Assembly (NCBI RefSeq): GCF_000423565.1
Contig: NZ_AUIF01000029.1
Span: 97,868-161,867 of the forward strand
Length of the DNA: 64,000 bases
Reading direction: 5' to 3'
Source: Runella zeae DSM 19591
Lineage (GTDB): Bacteria; Bacteroidota; Bacteroidia; Cytophagales; Spirosomataceae
Part shown: positions 33,723 to 41,900 of the stretch, piece by piece
How positions within the stretch are numbered: position 1 is the first letter of the stretch
Layout: each line of letters opens with the position of its first letter
Program-made: the position numbers and the translations under genes
Notes under the pieces: model-generated
What the model was told of the DNA's origin: nothing
Database searches by the model: none
What the model saw: only the letters and a program-made list of their open reading frames with translations

Positions 33723-35132
33723 TTAGTCTAATTTCTTCAGCGTAGGCGACAATAAAGGTTGGGGCGGAGTCAGCCATGACCCTACAAGCATTCCCAACAA
33801 ACTGGCAAGTGTACCATACAAAAGCGCGGGAAAAGTAGTTTCCCATACAAACTCACACCCCATCCAGACCCCTAATCCCAAAATCATAGAAGCCAAACAA
33901 CCTGCCTTGTTGGCACGCTTCCAGTACAATCCAAAAGTCAAAGGAATAAAGAGTGACACCAAACTAAAAGCCGACGATTCGCCCACCAATTCAAAAATAT
34001 CTTGGCGAGAGCGTGCCATCCAAATCGATGACAAAGTCACCAATACGACTCCTCCTCTTATCACCAAAAGCAACTTGGCATCGGGAAGTTTGGGAAAGTA
34101 GGGTTTGACTAAGTTTTCGCCTAAAACCGCCGCAGGTGCCAAAATAGCGCCACTACTCGTACTCAACAAAGCAGAAATCAACGCCCCAAAAAACAAAATC
34201 TGTATCCACATAGGAGCATGTTGAAGTACCATATTAGGAATAATCATTTTGGTATCTCCTTGCATGAGTTGAGGGTATAGCGATTTGGATGCCAATGCAA
34301 TAAAAAGTGGCAGTAATGCCACCGTAAGGTACAAAACCCCTGCCCAAATCGATGATTTCACGGCGGTGTCGGCGTCTTTGGAAGCCATTACTCTTTGAAA
34401 AATATCTTGCTGAGGAATAGAACCCAATCCTATCGTAATCCACGCCGCCAAGTACTCCGCATAGCTTTGCAGGCTGTGTTCTTTAGGCACCATTCTAAAA
34501 AAACCTTCGGGTTGCTGTGCCAAAACAGGTTCAATACCGCCTGTTTTGGTAAACAATATCACCGCCAATACCACCAATCCAATAATCAAAATGATATTGT
34601 GCAAAAAATCAGTAATGGAAATAGACCACATGCCTCCCGTCAAGGTATAAACCATGACCATACATGCCCCCACCCAAATTCCAGTGGCTAAAGGCAACCC
34701 AAAAATAACTTGCCCTACTATGCCCATCGCCACAAACTGCGCCGCAATCCATCCAAAATACGAAGGAATAATCATCGCAGCAGAGACAAATTCGGCAGTT
34801 TTGCCAAAACGTATCAAAAAGAAATCACAAAAGGTAATAATATTCCATCGATAAAAAGTACGGGCAAAAAATACGCCCACCAAAACTAAGCACAAGGCCG
34901 CCCCAAACGGCTCTTCGATCACACTCAAAAAACCTCCTTCCAAAAAATGAGAAGGAGAACCCATCATAGTTTCGGAGCCAAACCACGTAGCAAAAGTAAC
35001 CATCGTAGCCAAGGCCATAGGCAGCCTCCGCCCTGCCAATACAAAATCTTCGGTGTTGTGAATTCGTTTGGAGGCCCAAAGGCCTACTCCTAGGTTGATA
35101 AGAAGATAAAAACAAATCGCAAAAATGAGCAT
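33723..35132 (-). CDS. Sodium:solute symporter family transporter
   Basis: 469 residues from the ATG at 35132 with about 13 membrane helices. Sodium-coupled uptake of an unidentified solute across the inner membrane. Family marks are the N-terminal SKRIHNTEDFVLAGRRLPMALATMVTFATWFGSETMMGSP, GWIAAQFVAMGIVGQVIFGLP, TLTGGMWSISITDFLHNIILIIG, and GSIPQQDIFQRVMASKDADTA with the Gln-Asp-x-x-Gln-Arg segment. A longer frame (78 codons upstream) has a hydrophilic N-terminus unlike the family and overlaps the promoter at 35157-35188, so it is rejected. The gene is divergent from an esterase. Substrate could be a sugar, amino acid or carboxylate. Confidence 0.9.
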   Translation of the reverse strand: MLIFAICFYLLINLGVGLWASKRIHNTEDFVLAGRRLPMALATMVTFATWFGSETMMGSPSHFLEGGFLSVIEEPFGAALCLVLVGVFFARTFYRWNIITFCDFFLIRFGKTAEFVSAAMIIPSYFGWIAAQFVAMGIVGQVIFGLPLATGIWVGACMVMVYTLTGGMWSISITDFLHNIILIIGLVVLAVILFTKTGGIEPVLAQQPEGFFRMVPKEHSLQSYAEYLAAWITIGLGSIPQQDIFQRVMASKDADTAVKSSIWAGVLYLTVALLPLFIALASKSLYPQLMQGDTKMIIPNMVLQHAPMWIQILFFGALISALLSTSSGAILAPAAVLGENLVKPYFPKLPDAKLLLVIRGGVVLVTLSSIWMARSRQDIFELVGESSAFSLVSLFIPLTFGLYWKRANKAGCLASMILGLGVWMGCEFVWETTFPALLYGTLASLLGMLVGSWLTPPQPLLSPTLKKLD

Positions 35133-35156
35133 GGAAGAAAGTAAATTAGGGGTTGT

Positions 35157-35188
35157 CAAAAATAAATCCTTTTGCGAACTTTGACAAA
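35157..35188 (-). promoter_or_regulatory. Promoter of the sodium:solute symporter gene
   Basis: On the minus strand, TTTG (35185-35188), 20 bases, TATTTTTG (35157-35164). Exact consensus, about 20 bases before the ATG at 35132; it decides the start. Confidence 0.7.
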
Positions 35189-35266
35189 GTTTATCTATTT
35201 GTCGGTCAGAGGGTTGTTTTTGGTGCTTATTATCTCTGGCTTCTTTTTTATCCCAATCCCCACTGT

Positions 35267-35998
35267 ATGCAACGCGAACTAGACAATTGGTATAGCCCCA
35301 ACCTCCAGAAACACACCGAAATAGCGGTTTATGGTCATTATGGATTTGGGCTTTTGATGATTCCAACTGCGGCCTCAGATTACTTAGAGTATGAGCGCCA
35401 ACACCTCATTGACAGTATTAGTAAGTATATCGACGAAGGTAAAGTAAAGGTGTTTTGTGTCAATAGTATCAATACTGAAAGCTGGATGAATCCTCACATG
35501 AGCGGACACGCCAAAGGTATTCGACACCAGCAATTCAACGAGTATATCTATAATGAGGTCGTCCCTTATATCAAGAGCCAAACTAGCCCAGAAACGCCTA
35601 TCATTGCAGCGGGAGCTTCTTTTGGGGCTTTACATTCGGCCAACTTGTTTTTCCGACGCCCCGATTTAATCAACGGGGTCATCGCCATGAGCGGCTGCTA
35701 CGATCTTACCGCTTACACCAAGGGGCATTATGACGACAATGTTTATTTCAATTCACCCGTGCATTACTTACGCAACTTACAGGATGAAGCGTATTTGTCT
35801 AAATACAGAGCCAGCAAACATATTCACCTGCTGAGTGGTTCGGGTAGCTACGAAGACCCCGATGCCTCGCGTCTTTTGTCGAGCATTCTTCATTCCAAAT
35901 CCATCCCACATGAGTTGGATATTTGGGGACATGATATTCCACATGATTGGCCAACTTGGCACAAAATGCTCCCTTATTATCTCGAATCAAGGTTTTGA
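35267..35998 (+). CDS. Alpha/beta-hydrolase, putative esterase (paralogue of 19402-20112)
   Basis: 243 residues from the ATG at 35267 (MQRELDNWYSPNLQ). The nucleophile elbow is GASFGA with Ser118. The acidic residue is probably in the SGSGSYEDPDASR region, and the histidine in DIPHDWPTWHKM. Alignment by eye with the esterase at 19402-20112 is end to end (WYSP start, INTESW versus IDKDSW, VVP, NSPVHYL versus NNPVEFI, HDWP). The two are therefore paralogues, although this copy is not next to ATP-grasp or GCS2 genes. A start 38 codons upstream is open but adds unrelated sequence. It is divergent from a symporter and upstream of a secreted protein. Confidence 0.83.
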   Translation: MQRELDNWYSPNLQKHTEIAVYGHYGFGLLMIPTAASDYLEYERQHLIDSISKYIDEGKVKVFCVNSINTESWMNPHMSGHAKGIRHQQFNEYIYNEVVPYIKSQTSPETPIIAAGASFGALHSANLFFRRPDLINGVIAMSGCYDLTAYTKGHYDDNVYFNSPVHYLRNLQDEAYLSKYRASKHIHLLSGSGSYEDPDASRLLSSILHSKSIPHELDIWGHDIPHDWPTWHKMLPYYLESRF

Positions 35999-36093
35999 AA
36001 AAATAATGTTGCTCAACTCTCAGGTGCTGCAACAGCTCCTATTGTAGCTGCGTAAAGGGTAATTAGAATCTTTCTTAACCCTAAACATGCACT

Positions 36094-37827
36094 ATGAAAA
36101 GGTATTGTACCCTTATTGGAATTGCTTTCCATGTTTCATTTTATGTGCATAGTCAACAAGTAGATTGTACCAATATTGGTTTTGAAACAGGCAGCACCTT
36201 AGGATGGGTACTCACCAATGGCTCACTCAACTCATCTAATCAGAAAGTCAATTTTATCAATGAAATTACAGGTACGGTCAACAACCGCCATTATATCACC
36301 CAAACCAATGATGGAGCGGACCCAAAAGTTACTGCCGAAAAAATCCCAATGGTAGCTCCCGGAAGTACCCACTCTATTCGGATTGGCAACACCGTACAGG
36401 GCGGTACTTTTGACCGTATCAAGACTTCATTTGTGGTCAATTCCGAAAGACCCATATTTCAATACCAGTTTGCGGTAGTGCTACAAAACGACAACCGACA
36501 CCAAGATTACGAAAAAGCAGGTTTCAACATTCTAATTTCGGATAGCAACGGCCAACCTCTGACTTGTAATGCCTTTAATGCACAACTCCAAAAGGGCGGT
36601 ATTATTGAAGGCTTTAAAAAACAAGGCGATATAGAATATCGAAATTGGAGTACGGGCGCCATTGATTTACGCAATTACATCGGCCGCACTATCAATGTGG
36701 AAGTAACAGCTCATGGCTGTACCGAAATGCGGCACTATGGGTATGCTTATTTTGATGCACAATGTCTCAAAGCAGAAATCAAACCGACCTCACTTTGTCC
36801 CGACGAAGAAGGTTATATGATCGTAAAAGCTCCCGAAGGTTTTGGAAATTATACATGGCAAGACGGCCAAACCCAATCTACCATTCGGATTAAAGCTAAT
36901 TTGGGAGATGTATATTCGGTCAAAATCTCACCCCTCGACAAGTTCAATGAATCCTGTCAATTTCAGCTAGATTATCAAGTAAAGTTTTATCAAGCCGATA
37001 CCACTATCAATCTTACCCTCTGCGAAGGTGAATCTTACACTGTTGACAATAGAGTGTACAACACCACGGGAAATTATGTAAACACCATCCGACGTGCCAA
37101 TGTCTGCGACAGCACAATCAGACTCAACCTAAAAATTATCCCCACCGCCCGACATTCGCAATCTTTTACGATTTGTGAAGGGCAAAACATAAGAGTGGGT
37201 GATTCTATGTATGTAAAAACGGGTACTTACATCAATTCTATCCGACGAGCCTCGGGCTGTGATAGTATCATAACCACTACCCTTTTAGTAGAAAAAATGC
37301 AGTCCATCGTACCACAACCTCAGACGGTTGTGCAAGGAGATAGTGTTTTGCTCGAAACAAGTATTGAGCCGTCAGGATACTTTACTACCCAATGGAGTCC
37401 TGCTACGGGGCTTTCATGTCCTACCTGTAATACCACTTGGGCTCATCCTAGCTCTAGCACTACTTATACTATTTTGTTCAAAAATGAAAGTCAGATTTGC
37501 CAACAAACCCAGAAAGTAGTAGTATCGGTATTGCCCTGTAATGTTTACATTCCCGATGTATTTTCACCCAACAATGATCAAAAAAACGATGTATTTTTTG
37601 TATATGGCAATACTTGTGTCAAAATCATCAAAGAAATGGTTATTTATAACCGCTGGGGTGAAACAGTCTTTAAGGCCGAAAATTTTCCCTTCTCCGACGC
37701 TAGTTATGGCTGGAATGGTCAGTATTTAGGAAAAATACGAGAGGGAGTATATGCTTACAAAATCTTGGTAGAATTCAGAAACGGCGAAACGAATATGTAC
37801 CGAGGAGCTGTAGCGTTAATTCCTTAG
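36094..37827 (+). CDS. Secreted protein with gliding-motility-type (T9SS type B) C-terminal domain
   Basis: 577 residues. A signal peptide (MKRYCTLIGIAFHVSFYVHS) is followed by a beta-rich domain of about 220 residues (36-230, CTNIGFETGSTLGWVLTNGS at its start). It looks like a lectin or carbohydrate-binding type fold. Next come an Ig-like module (TSLCPDEEGYMIVKAPEG) and two Cys-rich repeats (LCEGESYTVDNRVYNTTGNY...CDSTI and ICEGQNIRVGDSMYVKTGTY...CDSII). The last 90 residues are the gliding-motility-associated C-terminal domain: IPDVFSPNNDQKNDVFFVYG, VIYNRWGETVFKAENF, WNGQ, and EGVYAYKILVEFRNGE. That domain targets the protein to the T9SS. The function of the N-terminal part is unknown. Confidence 0.88.
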   Translation: MKRYCTLIGIAFHVSFYVHSQQVDCTNIGFETGSTLGWVLTNGSLNSSNQKVNFINEITGTVNNRHYITQTNDGADPKVTAEKIPMVAPGSTHSIRIGNTVQGGTFDRIKTSFVVNSERPIFQYQFAVVLQNDNRHQDYEKAGFNILISDSNGQPLTCNAFNAQLQKGGIIEGFKKQGDIEYRNWSTGAIDLRNYIGRTINVEVTAHGCTEMRHYGYAYFDAQCLKAEIKPTSLCPDEEGYMIVKAPEGFGNYTWQDGQTQSTIRIKANLGDVYSVKISPLDKFNESCQFQLDYQVKFYQADTTINLTLCEGESYTVDNRVYNTTGNYVNTIRRANVCDSTIRLNLKIIPTARHSQSFTICEGQNIRVGDSMYVKTGTYINSIRRASGCDSIITTTLLVEKMQSIVPQPQTVVQGDSVLLETSIEPSGYFTTQWSPATGLSCPTCNTTWAHPSSSTTYTILFKNESQICQQTQKVVVSVLPCNVYIPDVFSPNNDQKNDVFFVYGNTCVKIIKEMVIYNRWGETVFKAENFPFSDASYGWNGQYLGKIREGVYAYKILVEFRNGETNMYRGAVALIP

Positions 37828-37835
37828 CACTATCT

Positions 37836-38924
37836 TTGCTCGCTCAATACCAATTGTTATACTTTGATTTGAATATTTCCCAAAACACCATTAGCTACCT
37901 TCCTTCTCTGACTGGTTTAAGAGCAGTAGCGGCTACATTGGTATATATTCATCATTACAATCCTTTTCCTGCCAACACTTGGCTACACCGAATCGCCCAA
38001 GAAGGATACATAGGTGTTACTTTATTTTTTGTACTGAGCGGCTTTGTTATTACGTGGAATTATGCCTCACGATGGCCGCAGTCAACCTTCTCTCTAAAAG
38101 ATTTTTATGTGGCTCGGTTTGCCCGTATTTTTCCACTGTATTGGGTATTACTATTATTGCTTTATACAATTCTTATTTTCAAAAATGGCCTCACTATTCT
38201 CTCATGGTCAGACTTCTGGGCTCATGTATTTCTACTTAAAGGATGGTTTCCTAGTCTAGCATTTCAAGGAATCTCACAAAGCTGGTCATTGACGGTAGAA
38301 GTAGGGTTTTATGTACTTGCGCCGTGGTGGATTCGGATAGTCACCCAACAAAAATGGATACAAATTCTTGGGCTTTTTGCGTTTTTTTTGATTTCTCTCT
38401 GCGTATTCTACTCTCCAAATCTCGCTTTTGGTAGTTTTTATACGTTATTAGGGCGCTTTTTTGAATTTAGCGTAGGAATCTTCATAGCCTTGTCTTGCAG
38501 CCATGCTTCCACTTCTCATCAACCAAGATATGCCACTATTTTGGGAATTTTATTGTCTGTGGCCATCGTAGGCATGTATGTGATGGCGATTGATGAATAT
38601 CATTTTCCCGCTTTTCAGGTTGAATGGATTCTCTACAATATATGCTTACCGTTGAGCTTAGGGCTTCTTCTCACAGGACTAGTAAAAGAGGCCACCTTTA
38701 TTCATAAGTTGCTTTCGCACAAATGGTTTGTGCTACTTGGCAAAGCTTCTTACGCTTTTTATCTCATTCATTTGGGGCCTTTTCCGGTAGTGATACAACG
38801 TTTTATCACTACCCAAAAACTAGGGCAATTTATTCTCCTCTGGATGTTGGCAATGGTTTTCTATTTTTTTATTGAAAAACCGTTGCAGCAGGGAATTATC
38901 AAACATGCAAAATCATCTGATTAA
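37836..38924 (+). CDS. Acyltransferase-3 family membrane protein (OafA/YrhL-like)
   Basis: About 362 residues with roughly ten membrane helices. The family motif YLPSLTGLRAVAATLVYIHHY contains the essential R-x10-H pair, followed by GYIGVTLFFVLSGFVITW and FYVARFARIFPLYWV. Such enzymes O-acetylate or O-acylate cell-surface polysaccharides or other envelope molecules in the inner membrane. The start is uncertain: no ATG precedes the conserved region, and TTG at 37836 is the most upstream choice, nine bases after the preceding stop. A TTG or GTG further in is possible. The 3' end overlaps the convergent peptidase gene by 12 bases. Confidence 0.8.
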   Translation: MLAQYQLLYFDLNISQNTISYLPSLTGLRAVAATLVYIHHYNPFPANTWLHRIAQEGYIGVTLFFVLSGFVITWNYASRWPQSTFSLKDFYVARFARIFPLYWVLLLLLYTILIFKNGLTILSWSDFWAHVFLLKGWFPSLAFQGISQSWSLTVEVGFYVLAPWWIRIVTQQKWIQILGLFAFFLISLCVFYSPNLAFGSFYTLLGRFFEFSVGIFIALSCSHASTSHQPRYATILGILLSVAIVGMYVMAIDEYHFPAFQVEWILYNICLPLSLGLLLTGLVKEATFIHKLLSHKWFVLLGKASYAFYLIHLGPFPVVIQRFITTQKLGQFILLWMLAMVFYFFIEKPLQQGIIKHAKSSD

Positions 38925-41900
38925 CAACAGTTTACCAGATACTTTCACGCCTTCTTCTAATGAGAGTTCTTGGCCTTCTTTTTGAACTAGTAACCTATAA
39001 AAATACGCACCCGAAGGATACGCTCCGGCATCCTCCCATATCCATTCGTTGACCCCAATTCTGGGTACTATTGAAATCTCTTTAATAATACGTCCGTTGA
39101 TGTCTGTAATAGAAAGAGAAGCTTTATCCGGGGCTTGTTGCCCTGTAACCGTAAACGAAAAGCGCACTAAACTGCTTGCAGGATTGGGGGTAGTCAAAAC
39201 TGTCACTATTTTTTGTTCATTGATAACCCTAAAAGCAATTTCATAAACACCCGTTGGATTGCTGGACGCATCAGCGCCTTGTACTCTTAACCGATACAAG
39301 CCATCTGATAAAACACCCGGTCGGTACGATACCGTGTACAAATTTTGGGCATTGGCAGGAGTAAACTTCAGGATATTGTTATCAAAAACGATACGTTGAA
39401 AATCGGGCGCATTGGGTCGCTGTAAAAATACATTAATGCCTAAGGTATCATTTTTAAACAAAAAACGATTTTCATCCTTCATCTGCATCACAATCAAGGG
39501 ATTGGCCGACACGATTTCTTCATTACGAATACGCTGCCCGTCAAATACGACATCTAGCACGGGCGGCGTTCGGTCAGGTATCACTGTAATGGGCAGGTTG
39601 ATAACATTGTTAGAATAATTTTGCTCAGGTTGGCGTCGAGGATTAAAATTAACCAACAGTCGATTGTCTCCACTACGCCCTATGGTCGGCAACACAATGT
39701 CATACCCTACTTCTTCATTAGGTAATAAACGTCCCAGTTTTCGTTCACTAACTTGCGGAGCACCCTTAGGGCCAAAGAGCGTTTGGTGTACTATCACCGA
39801 ATCCTGAAACGCAACCTTTGATATATTTTTGAAAGTTACTTTGACCGTCATTGTTTCTCCTTCTTGCTTCTCAATAGTGCCGTTGACATTGGCAGAAGCG
39901 GCACCTTCGGCTACTGAGGTGTAATTGACCGCCCAATTTTGTAGTTGCGCGGGCAATGGCGCCGATAAGTCATCATCTTCCAAATCCAATTTGAGCCTTA
40001 AAAATGGAAAGCGAGTAGCATCTACCTGCGACAAATCTACGCTGTAAGCTCCTTGCGCCAGGGGCAAGACTGTCTCTTTACCTTCTAAGTCTACGCCCAT
40101 TATTTGGAGCGATGCTCGATGCCGCTGAGGAAGCACTTTGAGCTGATACTTGAGAGAACTCCAACTTTTGGCTGGGCCAATCAATGAAGACACAAGGGAG
40201 CCACGAGATTTTGTACTTTTTAGGGTATAATTGTCCAAAGAAAGCGTACGTAAAGAAGGAGCGATTTCATTGGGATCAACCGATAGTTCAAGGGCGGGTT
40301 TTTTGCCTCCTTTTTGAAATATAAACATCGAAGGGTTTCTCAACTTAGCCAGATTTTCATTTGTCCAGCCAAGTTCTACCAACTTCGCCATTTCGGAAGC
40401 GGGCCACAGATTAAACTGAACCGCTCCCACGGTCATCATCACAATCCAATCCCCCTCTGGCACAGCATCAAGCCAACGGCTGAAAAGCTGATTAGAAATA
40501 ATATTTGCTTGGCGCAGGGTGTTCATAGCATAAGGGGGATTGCCGCAATTGAGTTGCGGCATCACCGAATATGCCTGAAGATTATCTTTTCGAAGAGCGG
40601 TCATCACCATGTTGGCTTCTGCATTGGAACCTTGGAAAGTAGAGCAATTTCCGTCTGCAACAAACAAAATATCACTAATCGAAAGTTGAGACACCCTGTA
40701 GCCTTGATTGAATCCTCCTACGGAGTTTCCGGCCACCACGGCTTTGATTGGAGCAGACAAAGAGCTAAAACTCCAAGTAGGATTAGACGACACCGATAAA
40801 TGCACATCCAAAGGAGTTGCTTTTACAAATTGAGGCGCTTGTCGTTGCGTCCATCCTTCCCCACTATTGTGTATATACGTAAACGAACTTTCACTCCACA
40901 CATTGTCAGAAGAGGATGAAACATCGCCATATCTTACACGCCAATAATAAGTAGTAGAGTCGCGCGTCAAAAGTGGTAGGCTCCATGACGGTAAGAGTGC
41001 GGCAGTCACCGTTTGCGATTTTTTGTAAGGGCTATCAAATCGAGCAGTGGTATCTAATTCAAAAACATAAGCACGAGTGGTGTTTTCTATTTGCTGGGCT
41101 ACGAGCTGGACTTGAGGTTGACCGTTTTGAGCTGTAGAAATAATGCTGTATTCTGCCGGAAACAATGGATACGCCCCCACCGCCGGAAGCGTCACTTCAA
41201 TAGCAGCGGTATTGTTGGGCTTATCCATTTCTGACAAAGTCCCTTCTGGGTCTATCACCACCTCAAAACGGTTGAGGCCACTTTGTGTGCGTTCGTGCGG
41301 AATATACATATGCAGGGTATCTTGATAAGCTACCGCCGGATACACCGCATCAAATATCCGTACGGCTCCGTCGCGAGTAGTTCGTAAAAGGCGAATAGGT
41401 AGATTTTCTTTTCGATATATACCAAGATTAGATACTACCATTTGTACTTTGAGCGAATCGCTCAGTGCTCCTACCGCACCTCCGTTTTTATCTCTGATAC
41501 CGATACCTTGACTATTGAGGGTATAATCGGGGTGCTTGGTGGGAAAAAGTATGATTGCAGGGTCACCCTGTAAACTCATCTGCTGGGCATCTACCTGATA
41601 AATGGGGTCGTTGGGATACTTTGCGAGGGTTTTACGAATCACTTGTTGATGAACCTCCCCAAAAGGTCGGTTTAAAAATGTAGTATCTCCCAGAAAGGTA
41701 TCGTAAAAAGTATTTGCAAAATCCCTTAGTGAATACACAAAAGCTAGGTTAGAATGCGCTAAAAACAAAATAGCCCCTCTATCCTTAGTTCCAATCCAGT
41801 CGATGGGGAAGGTATTTTCGGTAAAAGTAAAATTGCCAAGTACGCAACCATTGGCATAAACAAGCGGATAACGTCCTTTGTTTCTGAAGCCCAACACATC

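Noticed and set aside
40314..40799. Plus-strand open frame of 161 codons inside the PorU-like gene
   Set aside because: Antisense shadow of a well supported peptidase gene; its translation shows no domain or sensible composition.
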